A DNA stretch of 46,228 nucleotides, taken from IMG/VR virus record IMGVR_UViG_3300048042_000046, positions 1 to 46,228 of that record; one strand, 5' to 3'. This DNA is from a virus. The translations under genes were made by a program, and so were the position numbers. Positions 32,913 to 40,021 of the stretch are shown piece by piece (the stretch's first letter is position 1; each line of letters opens with the position of its first letter). The notes under the pieces are model-generated. The model searched no databases. It saw only the letters and a list, made by a program, of their open reading frames with translations, and was not told the DNA's origin.

Positions 32913-33359
32913 ATGAATCATATCGTTGATCAAAATGGTAACGAATATTGGAAAAATGAGAATAATCAATTTCATTGTGAAGATGGTCCAGCAAAATTAT
33001 ATGTAACCGGTAGAAATGAATATTGGTTACATGATAAACTTCATCGAATAAATGGTCCAGCAATTATCAGAGCTGATGGTACACAACTTTGGTTCAATAA
33101 TGGAAGGCGATATAGAATTGATGGTCCTGCTATATTATGGTTCAATGGTACACAAGAATGGATAATAAATGATATTAATATCACAACAGATATATTCATA
33201 TTTCAAGCGAAATATTACATAATATATCCATGGATGTTTAACGAGCAAATTTCGATTATTTTAAATACTCGTAAAACAGAAATATTAACTGATATTTTAA
33301 AAATCATAAAACAATACCAAAATGTTAATATAGCAATACCATTTATATATATGCATTGA
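32913..33359 (+). CDS. MORN-like repeat protein, long copy
   Basis: 148 residues. Four repeats are visible: NEYWKNENNQFHCEDGPAKL, then NEYWLHDKLHRINGPAIIRA, QLWFNNGRRYRIDGPAIL and QEWIINDINI. The unit is W-x3-N/D-x2-H/R-R-x-GPA. The C-terminal YIIYPWMFNEQISI corresponds to the YPW segment of the shorter copy, so both descend from one gene. Translation starts behind AAGGTAATATAT. The repeat suggests a folded beta meander used as a binding scaffold. Confidence 0.7.
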   Translation: MNHIVDQNGNEYWKNENNQFHCEDGPAKLYVTGRNEYWLHDKLHRINGPAIIRADGTQLWFNNGRRYRIDGPAILWFNGTQEWIINDINITTDIFIFQAKYYIIYPWMFNEQISIILNTRKTEILTDILKIIKQYQNVNIAIPFIYMH

Positions 33360-33435
33360 AGTTACTTGGTATTAATTGGCCAGAATTTAAAATTATTGAA
33401 AAAAGCATATATGCAGAGAGTAAAAATAATTTTGA

Positions 33436-33464
33436 TTGACACCAAATGCAATTAATGTTATTGT
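33436..33464 (+). promoter_or_regulatory. Early sigma70-like promoter of tilS
   Basis: TTGACA, 17-bp spacer, TATTGT, same type as the early promoters at 37612, 41633 and 45621. It starts transcription about 25 bases before the TilS ribosome site. Confidence 0.75.
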
Positions 33465-33498
33465 TGACATGGATTAATTTAGGATCGGAATCAATATA

Positions 33499-34437
33499 AT
33501 GCTTGATGTAAAATGGTTGGTCGCTCAATTGAAGTCTGATAATGCTTTAATTGGGGTGTCAGGTGGCGCGGATTCGATGGCGCTTCTCCATATGATTGCA
33601 TCAGATCGTAATAAATTCTCATGTAATTTCAAGGTGTTGCACGTCGATCATCAAATTAATCCTGAAAGTAGCATGTGGTCCAAGACTGTAGAAGATTATT
33701 GTATTAGTCTTGACATGCCTTGTGAAGTAGTAAAAGTTGATATTACTAAATGGGGTAATAATCAGGAGCAGGCTGCTCGACGAAGCAGATATGATGCCTT
33801 TTCAAAACAAAATTTCAAAAATGTGATTTTGGCCCATCACGCAGATGACCAAGTTGAAACGTTTTTCTTGAAGCTGTTCAGAGGTAGTGGTCCTAAGGGA
33901 TTGCGTTGCATGATCCCTGTATCACCTTGTTGGTTTGATGATAGCAAAATTGTTATCAGACCACTACTTGAATTCTCTAAATTTCAACTAGAGGATTACG
34001 TTGAAAAACATAATATTCCTCATGTCATTGATCCGAGCAATATCGATACTAGCTTTGATCGAAATTGGATTCGACATGAATTGATGCCATTCATTCAAGC
34101 ACGGAATGAAATTGTTGATATCAATGTTCGAAAGGTTGCATCGATTCAAAACGAATCATATAATTTGATGAGTGATCTCGCTAGGATTGACTTTAAAGCA
34201 ACTGCATTGTCAAATGATACACTTGATTGGAAAAAGGTTAAGGAACTTAGTATAAGTCGTATTAAGAATTTAGTGATGTTTATTTGTGCTGAAAATAATG
34301 TTATTGACCTTAGTATTCATCATGTTGAATCATTTGCTAAAGGATTAGTGGATGCTGATTCCGAGAGTAAAAATGAATTGCGGATGAAAAATTTTCATAT
34401 CTCAAAAGTTGGAAAACGTATTGTTATCAACAAATAA
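33499..34437 (+). CDS. tilS: tRNA(Ile)-lysidine synthetase (TilS)
   Basis: 312 residues. The N-type ATP pyrophosphatase P-loop SGGADSMALLHM is at residues 21-32, followed by VLHVDHQINPES, NQEQAARRSRYDAF and AHHADDQVETFFLKLFRGSG (typical TilS core), then PLLEFSKFQLEDYV and IDPSNIDTSFDRNWIRHELM. TilS converts C34 of tRNA-Ile(CAU) to lysidine so that it decodes AUA rather than AUG. It lacks the long C-terminal domains of E. coli TilS (432 aa) but keeps the catalytic part. Expressed from its own promoter and followed by a strong terminator. AT-rich phages use AUA heavily, so a benefit is plausible. Confidence 0.92.
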   Translation: MLDVKWLVAQLKSDNALIGVSGGADSMALLHMIASDRNKFSCNFKVLHVDHQINPESSMWSKTVEDYCISLDMPCEVVKVDITKWGNNQEQAARRSRYDAFSKQNFKNVILAHHADDQVETFFLKLFRGSGPKGLRCMIPVSPCWFDDSKIVIRPLLEFSKFQLEDYVEKHNIPHVIDPSNIDTSFDRNWIRHELMPFIQARNEIVDINVRKVASIQNESYNLMSDLARIDFKATALSNDTLDWKKVKELSISRIKNLVMFICAENNVIDLSIHHVESFAKGLVDADSESKNELRMKNFHISKVGKRIVINK

Positions 34438-34445
34438 TATAACGT

Positions 34446-34471
34446 AAAATAGGGCCATTTGGCCCTATTTT
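34446..34471 (+). terminator. Bidirectional terminator after tilS
   Basis: Perfect 11-bp stem AAAATAGGGCC / GGCCCTATTTT with a 4-base loop, A's on one side and T's on the other. Confidence 0.9.
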
Positions 34472-34506
34472 AATGACCGTAATACACCATGCTAAACCTT
34501 GTAAAC

Positions 34507-34514
34507 TATAAATA
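34507..34514 (+). promoter_or_regulatory. Late promoter (TATAAATA)
   Basis: Exact TATAAATA inside the larger palindromic stretch CTATAAATATTATAG, 25 bp before the exported peptidase gene. Late expression suits a lysis function. Confidence 0.65.
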
Positions 34515-34538
34515 TTATAGTTAACATAAGGTATAGTA

Positions 34539-35315
34539 ATGAAGAGATTTCTAGTTGTATTACTTGCATTATTTGTATTTTGTATATCAGGACCTGATGC
34601 ATTTGCAAGGCATCATACACAACATCATAGACGATATCATTTAACTCATAGACATATAGTACAATTAAAAATTACAAAAAAGATAATAATTGTTACTCCA
34701 ACTAAAACTGTATATGTGCAAGTATTTCGAGGAGGCAGATCAAACAAAATAAATGTCTTTTCAGCTGATCCTACCGTGCAAATTCTAACTACACCAACTT
34801 TTATCAATAAGTTGGGTATGACTACCCCTAAAAAAGTATTACTTATTAATGGACAAAATATTATTGCAAGAAAAGAAGATATAGAAGGTCCAGGATCAAT
34901 AGGTATAGCAACTAAGTATGTTGGATTTGATGCGCATGCTAACAAAAAAGATTTGATAGAATTATTTAAAACTACTATTCATCAAGCAGTTGACCCTACA
35001 GTTACTCCTTGGTGTGCTGCATTTGTTAATGCGATGTTATCAAAACTTGGTATGAAGGGTACTAATAGTTTAGCTGCTGGTAGCTTTACTACATGGGGTA
35101 AACCAACAACTCAACCAAAGAAGAGTGACATTGTTCTTTTACACTTTAATAATAAAGCGGCATTGAATGGTATTTCTCATGTTACTTTCTACATAGATAC
35201 AGTAGTGATTAAGGGTACTAAGTATGTTAAAGTATTAGGTGGCAATCAGGATCATAGTGTCAGAGTCTCTTATTATCCAATCCACAATGTGGTTCAATAC
35301 CGTACAATAAGTTAA
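34539..35315 (+). CDS. Exported CHAP/NlpC-like peptidase, candidate lysis enzyme
   Basis: 258 residues. A Sec signal peptide is visible: MKRFLVVLLALFVFCISGPD with an AFA cleavage site (about 22-24), then a His/Arg-rich mature start. The catalytic part is C-terminal: TPWCAAFVNAMLSKLGMKGT with the nucleophile Cys, SHVTFYID with the His, and VLGGNQDHSVRVSYYP, the pattern of the TIGR02594/CHAP-type cysteine peptidases that cut peptidoglycan peptides. Export by the host Sec system and a late promoter fit an endolysin that needs no holin for translocation. Alternative: a virion or cell-wall remodelling enzyme. Confidence 0.8.
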   Translation: MKRFLVVLLALFVFCISGPDAFARHHTQHHRRYHLTHRHIVQLKITKKIIIVTPTKTVYVQVFRGGRSNKINVFSADPTVQILTTPTFINKLGMTTPKKVLLINGQNIIARKEDIEGPGSIGIATKYVGFDAHANKKDLIELFKTTIHQAVDPTVTPWCAAFVNAMLSKLGMKGTNSLAAGSFTTWGKPTTQPKKSDIVLLHFNNKAALNGISHVTFYIDTVVIKGTKYVKVLGGNQDHSVRVSYYPIHNVVQYRTIS

Positions 35316-35321
35316 TTTTAG

Positions 35322-35349
35322 TTGACAAATAATTAAATTGTGTTAGCAT
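35322..35349 (+). promoter_or_regulatory. Early sigma70-like promoter
   Basis: TTGACA, 16-bp spacer, TAGCAT. It begins the early-type region; AGGAG precedes the ATG at 35379. Confidence 0.65.
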
Positions 35350-35378
35350 TTAATTATAAGTTAATTAGGAGTACAAAC

Positions 35379-35750
35379 ATGCCCTGTAATGATAGTCGAG
35401 ATGATTATGGCGTAACGGTGCCTGATAAAGAGTACAACGATCTTAAAGATACCGAGGCAATGCTTTGTGGAATTACTAAAGTTCTTGAAAGCCACCGTGA
35501 CCAGTGTATTATCGGTGTTGAAAATAACGGTGGTGAAAACATTCTTGACAATGTACTCAATGATGTAGATTGGAAAGAAGTTGGCACGTCTAAGAAGAAG
35601 TTTTATGCTTGGTGGACCAAGCATAAGGCTGCTGACGCTGCTAAAAAAGCTGACAAAGAATTAATTTGTGACAAGGCAAATCGAGTAAAAGCAGCTCTTA
35701 AAAAACTCACCCCAGAAGAGCGAAAATTACTTGGGATTAACGATCGTTAA
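35379..35750 (+). CDS. Hypothetical protein
   Basis: 123 residues from the ATG at 35379, which has AGGAG at the proper distance; an earlier TTG-type start would lie in the promoter. Mainly helical: a stretch DKEYNDLKDTEAMLCGITKV, an acidic middle and a Lys/Ala-rich C-terminus (WTKHKAADAAKKADKELICD, then LTPEERKLLG). Small early proteins of this sort are often inhibitors of host enzymes. No family recognised. Confidence 0.65.
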   Translation: MPCNDSRDDYGVTVPDKEYNDLKDTEAMLCGITKVLESHRDQCIIGVENNGGENILDNVLNDVDWKEVGTSKKKFYAWWTKHKAADAAKKADKELICDKANRVKAALKKLTPEERKLLGINDR

Positions 35751-35905
35751 AGGATCACAAATTGTATACCATTGATGGTGTGTATCAGAAGGAATTGGCA
35801 ACAAAAATCGAAGGTGTAATAAGTCAAAGAATATGTAGGTATCGGGCACAAATGGTGCTATAGTTAGATTGTAGTGAAACCCTTAACCAACTGATTGGAA
35901 ACATA

Positions 35906-36160
35906 ATGTCAAGCTTGATTACCGGTAACCGCCCTGCTAGAATAATGCATACGCTCAAGAATACTACAATGCCAATTTGGATTGGAATGGTTACTGAGGC
36001 TTTTAAACAGCGTGAGTTTAATCCTGGAGAAATTACTAAGATTGCGTTTAGGCAGGCATGGGAATCAGGTCATACTCCGATGTCATTTGTTGATGGTGTA
36101 ATTTTTAGGCATCAGCGTGAGGTCCGCAACTCTGAAGTTAAACGATTGAACGACAAGTAA
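35906..36160 (+). CDS. Small hypothetical protein
   Basis: 84 residues with an amphipathic basic sequence (MSSLITGNRPARIMHTLKNT, then WIGMVTEAFKQREF). Preceded by about 155 bases without a gene, in which I see no clear promoter. Not recognised. Confidence 0.55.
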   Translation: MSSLITGNRPARIMHTLKNTTMPIWIGMVTEAFKQREFNPGEITKIAFRQAWESGHTPMSFVDGVIFRHQREVRNSEVKRLNDK

Positions 36161-36180
36161 GATTGGACCAGAAGACATTC

Positions 36181-36549
36181 ATGACTGCCAAATTAACAAA
36201 ATCGTATTTGCTTGTATTTACAGGGCAGGGCGATATAATTGGTAAACTGGTCAATGAAGAAGCCTGGAACTGGCTGCAAAATAGTCAGTTACAAGTACCT
36301 AATAGTATGATCAATGACTATATTGCTGAATTTAAAGAATTTGATAAAGCGCTTGATTACCAAAAAGCAAAAGTTGAAATAGAAGCATCAAAAGATGACC
36401 GCTTTAACGAGAAAGCTTTGTGCATTGCTGCATCGAGATTTAATCACAAAGCATATCACGAATACGATCATACTGCAATACGTCTCATTAAGTTCATAAA
36501 CAAACACCATCTTAATGTAGAACACGAATGGCAAGGATACGACCTATAA
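36181..36549 (+). CDS. Hypothetical protein
   Basis: 122 residues from the ATG at 36181; a TTG at 36163 is possible but lies against the preceding stop. Helical, charged, with EFKEFDKALDYQKAKVEIEA and a His-rich C-terminus (RFNHKAYHEYDHTAIRL). Not recognised. Confidence 0.6.
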   Translation: MTAKLTKSYLLVFTGQGDIIGKLVNEEAWNWLQNSQLQVPNSMINDYIAEFKEFDKALDYQKAKVEIEASKDDRFNEKALCIAASRFNHKAYHEYDHTAIRLIKFINKHHLNVEHEWQGYDL

Positions 36550-36562
36550 TGGAAGATTTTAG

Positions 36563-36590
36563 TTGACCTTTTCTCCAAAGATGCTAATAT
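36563..36590 (+). promoter_or_regulatory. Early sigma70-like promoter
   Basis: TTGACC, 16-bp spacer, TAATAT. The ribosome site AGGAG and start at 36610 follow shortly after. Confidence 0.8.
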
Positions 36591-36609
36591 GCATGATAGG
36601 AGAATTTCC

Positions 36610-36849
36610 ATGTTGTTAAATGTCGGATTTCTTATTAACATCCACTGGGGCAACACGAGAATGCCAGGCAGTTTGCGATTTTGTCAGACTACACTAAAGT
36701 CAAATAGCCACAAAGCTGATGTTCACATCAATCATGATATAAAGCGCATGTATGGTGTGAGTTTTGGTGACGGGGTGTTCATTGGTGTTCTCGTTTGTGA
36801 TAAACGCAAAACCACTTACACTGCTGTTGATCCCGCAAAATTTCTGTGA
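36610..36849 (+). CDS. Small hypothetical protein
   Basis: 79 residues from the ATG behind TAGGAG; the frame opens further upstream but that part overlaps the promoter. Strand-rich (FLINIHWGNTRMPGSLRFC, then YGVSFGDGVFIGVLVCD). Not recognised. The next gene repeats the same leader sequence GATAGGAGATT. Confidence 0.6.
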   Translation: MLLNVGFLINIHWGNTRMPGSLRFCQTTLKSNSHKADVHINHDIKRMYGVSFGDGVFIGVLVCDKRKTTYTAVDPAKFL

Positions 36850-36862
36850 TAGGAGATTGTCC

Positions 36863-37072
36863 ATGTATATGTTCCTTGCGAAAGCTAAAATTAACAAATA
36901 TGAATATATGCGTGAGGATGAGTTTGATACCATAGATGATATGCGTATCGTTATGGCTAACACCATTGATGAGGCTAGTGACAAATATCACAAATTTTGG
37001 GCTGATCAGGATGACCAGTATGGTAGCAATTATACTATTAATCAATTGGATATAACTGCCACTATTCTCTGA
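36863..37072 (+). CDS. Small hypothetical protein
   Basis: 69 residues; start chosen from TAGGAG 8 bases upstream. Acidic, with a helix TIDEASDKYHKFWADQDDQY. Its sense is supported by ribosome sites before and after. A 134-aa antisense frame over the same region is a shadow. Not recognised. Confidence 0.6.
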   Translation: MYMFLAKAKINKYEYMREDEFDTIDDMRIVMANTIDEASDKYHKFWADQDDQYGSNYTINQLDITATIL

Positions 37073-37082
37073 GGAGTTTGAT

Positions 37083-37340
37083 ATGAACGACATACTGCGT
37101 TTGGATCGGAACCTAACAGTTAAGCGCCTTCCTGATGAATTCCAGGGAGAAGAAATAATCAGGCTAATTGTGTGGGAACTCATTTACATTCGTGACCAGG
37201 ATGAGCCTGCTAAGACCATTAGTGATATTATGGAAGGCACACAGAAACAAATTATCAAACTTTTCAACAAAAATCGAGAATGGTATGCGCGCGATAAGTA
37301 TGAATGTGTATTAATGCGCGTAGGTGTTGGCAAACATTAA
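37083..37340 (+). CDS. Small hypothetical protein
   Basis: 85 residues, GAGGAG 7 bases before the ATG. Helical: LPDEFQGEEIIRLIVWELIY and TISDIMEGTQKQIIKLFNKN. Part of the operon from the promoter at 36563. Not recognised. Confidence 0.6.
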   Translation: MNDILRLDRNLTVKRLPDEFQGEEIIRLIVWELIYIRDQDEPAKTISDIMEGTQKQIIKLFNKNREWYARDKYECVLMRVGVGKH

Positions 37341-37352
37341 CTAAGGGACACA

Positions 37353-37601
37353 ATGGAAGCGTTAAATGAACTAGAATGTTTTGTGGAGAGCTATGATAAG
37401 AAGAAATCAGAGCTCAATTTTAAGGCGTATCTTACTCAAAATAATCCCCGGCTGACAGATGAGCTATTAGTGTTTAACACGAGATTGAACACTGAATCTC
37501 CGGGTGATTGCGACCTGCCATTGACGAAAAAGTTAATGCAGGAGCGGGCAACTTATTATTCGAAATTGTGCAAATTGATTGAAAAAGGTTTCAGTCTTTG
37601 A
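37353..37601 (+). CDS. Small hypothetical protein
   Basis: 82 residues, helical and charged, probably a coiled-coil N-terminus (MEALNELECFVESYDKKKSE). AAGGGA before the ATG. Last gene of the operon from 36563. Not recognised. Confidence 0.6.
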   Translation: MEALNELECFVESYDKKKSELNFKAYLTQNNPRLTDELLVFNTRLNTESPGDCDLPLTKKLMQERATYYSKLCKLIEKGFSL

Positions 37602-37611
37602 TAGATTTTGG

Positions 37612-37639
37612 TTGACCTTTTGGCTATAGATGTTATTGT
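37612..37639 (+). promoter_or_regulatory. Early promoter of the pilin operon
   Basis: TTGACC, 16-bp spacer, TATTGT with TGTTATTGTA context. It precedes a run of co-directional genes (37685 to about 39563) that includes the two Flp-type pilins. Early expression of the pilins is therefore predicted. Confidence 0.8.
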
Positions 37640-37684
37640 ACTTTTATAGGCAGATAGCTGCTAACAACTAACAGAGAGTTTAAA

Positions 37685-37978
37685 ATGGCTTCCTCGAAAA
37701 TGGTTTCCAAGGTTGATATTATTGTGTCTGCCATTATTCAAGGTGACTTCTCCCTTGATGAGTTGCGCGTTATCAATAACGTGCTTAGGGTTGCTCACCG
37801 CAATAAAAGCGTGATAGCTACGCGCAATTTTGAAGCTGGTGAGACGGTTCAGTTTACAGGAAAGTCCGGAAGGATTTACACCGGCAAGGTGAAGAAGGTC
37901 AATATCAAGAACATCGTTGTTACGGTTTCTCCTACGGTTAGCTACAAGGTTCCGGCTGCGATGTTGCGTGCGGTGTAA
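37685..37978 (+). CDS. KOW-like small beta protein
   Basis: 97 residues. The first half is helical (SKVDIIVSAIIQGDFSLDEL, then RVINNVLRVAHRNKS); the second half has GETVQFTGKSGRIYTGKVKK followed by VNIKNIVVTV, an SH3/KOW-like barrel found in many T4-like phages. It may bind nucleic acid or the ribosome. Visibly higher GC than the 16-33 kb part. First gene after the promoter at 37612. Confidence 0.65.
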   Translation: MASSKMVSKVDIIVSAIIQGDFSLDELRVINNVLRVAHRNKSVIATRNFEAGETVQFTGKSGRIYTGKVKKVNIKNIVVTVSPTVSYKVPAAMLRAV

Positions 37979-38013
37979 TAAACAACTCACACTTTAAACA
38001 GAAAGTTTAAAAA

Positions 38014-38145
38014 ATGTATGACTCATTATATAGAATACTATATTACACTCTTTCGAACTGTCCTACCAATGAGCATCTGGCGATGCTTTTAACGGGCTTT
38101 GGAATTGTGGGCGTCTACGGCGTTTACAATTCAATTAGAAACTAA
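38014..38145 (+). CDS. Small membrane protein upstream of the pilins
   Basis: 43 residues: MYDSLYRILYYTLSNCPTNE, then a glycine-containing hydrophobic span LAMLLTGFGIVGVYGVYN. One probable transmembrane helix. It starts behind AGAAAG and ends 26 bases before the first pilin. Too short for family assignment; its position suggests it works with the pilins. Confidence 0.5.
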   Translation: MYDSLYRILYYTLSNCPTNEHLAMLLTGFGIVGVYGVYNSIRN

Positions 38146-38171
38146 TATCCCAATTCAATGGAGAATGGTCA

Positions 38172-38327
38172 ATGATTAAGAAGTTCATCAATAATAAGTC
38201 TGGTGCTACAGTGATCGAGTATGCACTCATTGTGGCAATTATGGCACTTGGTTTGATTGTAGTGCTGTCTAATCTCAGTGGGCATGTGAGCTCAGAGTTT
38301 TCGGAAGTCAGCGGAGTACTGAAATGA
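38172..38327 (+). CDS. Flp-type (type IVb) pilin 1
   Basis: 51 residues. The N-terminus is the Flp pilin hallmark: short basic leader MIKKFINNKSG, then ATVIEYALIVAIMALGLIVV, with Glu5 and Tyr6 of the mature protein in the Gly-x4-Glu-Tyr rule. A host prepilin peptidase would cut after Gly11. The hydrophobic helix is followed by a small C-terminal region (NLSGHVSSEFSEVSGVLK) as in Flp/Fap pilins, which are about 50-60 residues. GGAGAA lies 6 bases before the ATG. Its TGA overlaps the next ATG. No Tad secretion genes are nearby, so it should use the host machinery. Confidence 0.88.
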   Translation: MIKKFINNKSGATVIEYALIVAIMALGLIVVLSNLSGHVSSEFSEVSGVLK

Positions 38328-38494
38328 TTTCAGTAATTAAAAACTTCATCGACGATCAGTCTGGCGTAAGTGCCATTGAATATTCATTGATTGCTGGCGT
38401 ATGCATGGTGGCATTGGTTGTGGTTATCGACCACCTCGGACTACGTATGCATGGTGAATTCTTAGAAGTTACCAGCATCCTGCGATCAAAATAA
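38324..38494 (+). CDS. Flp-type (type IVb) pilin 2
   Basis: 56 residues, translationally coupled to pilin 1 (ATGA). Leader MISVIKNFIDDQSG, then VSAIEYSLIAGVCMVALVVV, again with Glu5 and Tyr6 after the cleaved Gly14. A Cys sits in the hydrophobic helix. The C-terminal part (DHLGLRMHGEFLEVTSILRS) differs from that of pilin 1 apart from a shared F(S/L)EV motif, so the two may be paired subunits or an old duplication. Probably assembled into, or blocking, the host Tad pilus. Confidence 0.88.
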   Translation: MISVIKNFIDDQSGVSAIEYSLIAGVCMVALVVVIDHLGLRMHGEFLEVTSILRSK

Positions 38495-38506
38495 CATAAG
38501 GCGATA

Positions 38507-38785
38507 ATGTTAATTTTTATTGTGAAATACGATATTGTCTGTGAGGATGGGCAGGTAATAACTGAATCGTCTTGGGTTGAGACCCTATCTACTCAAGATG
38601 AGGTTAAGGCTGCAGTATTAGCACATTATCGAAACAAAAACAATCAGATCAAAATTGACAACTTTGAGTTTATTGATGATGTGACCAAATTTATTAAGCT
38701 TGAGCATATATCTAATCATTCAAATCTTGAAGAGATATTAAAAAGACAGGAGATTAAACGTGCCGAAGACGCAATCAAAATTTGA
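38507..38785 (+). CDS. Small hypothetical protein
   Basis: 92 residues, 12 bases after pilin 2, behind AAGGCG. FIVKYDIVCEDGQVITESSW is strand-rich; the C-terminus is helical (NLEEILKRQEIKRAEDAIKI). Overlaps the next gene by 26 bases. A widespread early-region type in phages; function unknown. Confidence 0.6.
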   Translation: MLIFIVKYDIVCEDGQVITESSWVETLSTQDEVKAAVLAHYRNKNNQIKIDNFEFIDDVTKFIKLEHISNHSNLEEILKRQEIKRAEDAIKI

Positions 38786-39125
38786 ACAATTTCAGAAGAC
38801 TAACTCATACAATGAGTTAGTCCGGGATCGTAAATTAGATGAAGAGGGAATATGGCAGGTATATGGCGAAGATGCTAAAGATCTTGGGGGAAGTTATCAG
38901 CCTCCATTTTTGGGATTGTTTTCGGGCAAGCTTATTGATGTGATATGTTATGCAGTTGAGCTTCCTCGATTCTGGGAATGGGGTCCCGGCGGCGCCATCA
39001 AAAAGCTCGGTGAGCCAATACCAATTACGGCAGAAAGTGTCCGTGAACGGACCAACGATCTAGAGCAAATTGAGCAATTGACGATGAAGCTTGAGGCTCT
39101 CAAAAAGAAGAATGGTATCCGATGA
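38760..39125 (+). CDS. Hypothetical protein (GTG start)
   Basis: 121 residues. Starts at GTG 38760 behind AGGAG, inside the end of the preceding gene. The middle has QVYGEDAKDLGGSYQPPFLG and FWEWGPGGAIKKLGEPIPIT, a conserved-looking aromatic/Gly region. C-terminal coiled coil (DLEQIEQLTMKLEALKKKN). Not recognised. ATGA overlap with the next gene. Confidence 0.6.
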   Translation: MPKTQSKFEQFQKTNSYNELVRDRKLDEEGIWQVYGEDAKDLGGSYQPPFLGLFSGKLIDVICYAVELPRFWEWGPGGAIKKLGEPIPITAESVRERTNDLEQIEQLTMKLEALKKKNGIR

Positions 39126-39382
39126 TATATACCAAAGGTAGCATAGAGTACAGAGCAGTTGAAATGATTGCTCGATCTGGGAAACCCTATGTATGTAGGC
39201 GAGGTGGCGGCTGGATTGAATACAAGGATGTTGGTATCGGATGGCTAACATATAAATTTTTACTCCCTGGGTTCAAAACAATTGAACAATACAGTGAGGA
39301 AATGGCTGCTGAACAAGCCAAACGGTTTAAGAGAAACCTGCTAAGGAAACTAAAGAAGCACAAGGATCAAACTTATGAGTAA
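39122..39382 (+). CDS. Small hypothetical protein
   Basis: 86 residues, ATGA overlap with the gene before. SGKPYVCRRGGGWIEYKDVG forms a likely beta sheet; the C-terminus is a basic helix (AKRFKRNLLRKLKKHKDQTY), as in nucleic-acid binding proteins. Function unknown. Confidence 0.6.
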   Translation: MIYTKGSIEYRAVEMIARSGKPYVCRRGGGWIEYKDVGIGWLTYKFLLPGFKTIEQYSEEMAAEQAKRFKRNLLRKLKKHKDQTYE

Positions 39383-39563
39383 GTCCGTTGCGTATATTGA
39401 GGGTTATCTAAAATATAGTCAGTTGTCAAGGGAAGATTTAGCACAATCTCTTAGATGGATTGTCGTTACACATTGTCAATACGATTACGAGGCATATCAT
39501 GATTGGATCGAAGGGTTCAGTGATGCCGAGGCAGATAAATGGGGTGTTCGGCGGGCAATTTAG
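39375..39563 (+). CDS. Small hypothetical protein
   Basis: 62 residues, overlapping the preceding gene by 8 bases. SVAYIEGYLKYSQLSREDLA, then a Trp/His-rich end (HDWIEGFSDAEADKWGVRR). Compact helical protein of the early-phage kind. Last gene before the promoter at 39567. Confidence 0.55.
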   Translation: MSKSVAYIEGYLKYSQLSREDLAQSLRWIVVTHCQYDYEAYHDWIEGFSDAEADKWGVRRAI

Positions 39564-39566
39564 TGG

Positions 39567-39594
39567 TTGACAAAATATCTGCAGGTGCTAATAT
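39567..39594 (+). promoter_or_regulatory. Early sigma70-like promoter
   Basis: TTGACA, 16-bp spacer, TAATAT, followed by GGGAG and the start at 39623. Confidence 0.8.
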
Positions 39595-39622
39595 GCTTTG
39601 GTAACGACGGGAGTTAGTATCG

Positions 39623-40021
39623 ATGGCTTATGTTTCTCAAACTCTTAAAGCGCGACTTGCACCCAAGGTTAAGGAAATTCTTGCGAAATACAAATTGAAG
39701 GGACGGTTGTCAGTCCGTAATCATAGCACATTGGTGCTGAATATCATGTCAGGTGAGATTGATTTTGTCAAGAATTATTTTGATAATATGAGTGGTGATC
39801 GTCGTCATTCAGACAAGATGCGTGGGTATATCGACGTTAACGTTTACCATTATACCAGACATTTTGATGGTCCGGCATACGATTTCCTCAATGAAGTTTA
39901 TGCTGCGATGATGGATGGCAATTGGGATAACAGCGAGCCGCAGTTTGATCACTTTGATAAAGGTTGGCACGTCTCAATATGCGTCGGTCGATGGAATAAT
40001 CATTACGGTTTGATGAAATGA
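39623..40021 (+). CDS. Hypothetical protein (conserved phage type)
   Basis: 132 residues. The order KARLAPKVKEILAKYKLKGR, SVRNHSTLVLNIMSGEIDFV, INVNVYHY-like YIDVNVYHYTRHF and FDKGWHVSICVGRWN resembles proteins widespread in phages and plasmids (LPD29-like, as far as I recall). Function unknown. First gene after the 39567 promoter; stop overlaps the next start. Confidence 0.65.
   Translation: MAYVSQTLKARLAPKVKEILAKYKLKGRLSVRNHSTLVLNIMSGEIDFVKNYFDNMSGDRRHSDKMRGYIDVNVYHYTRHFDGPAYDFLNEVYAAMMDGNWDNSEPQFDHFDKGWHVSICVGRWNNHYGLMK

Noticed and set aside
36779-37183. 134-codon minus-strand frame across two small genes
   Set aside because: The plus-strand genes have AGGAG sites and coupled spacing and the same direction as the whole region; the minus frame has neither.
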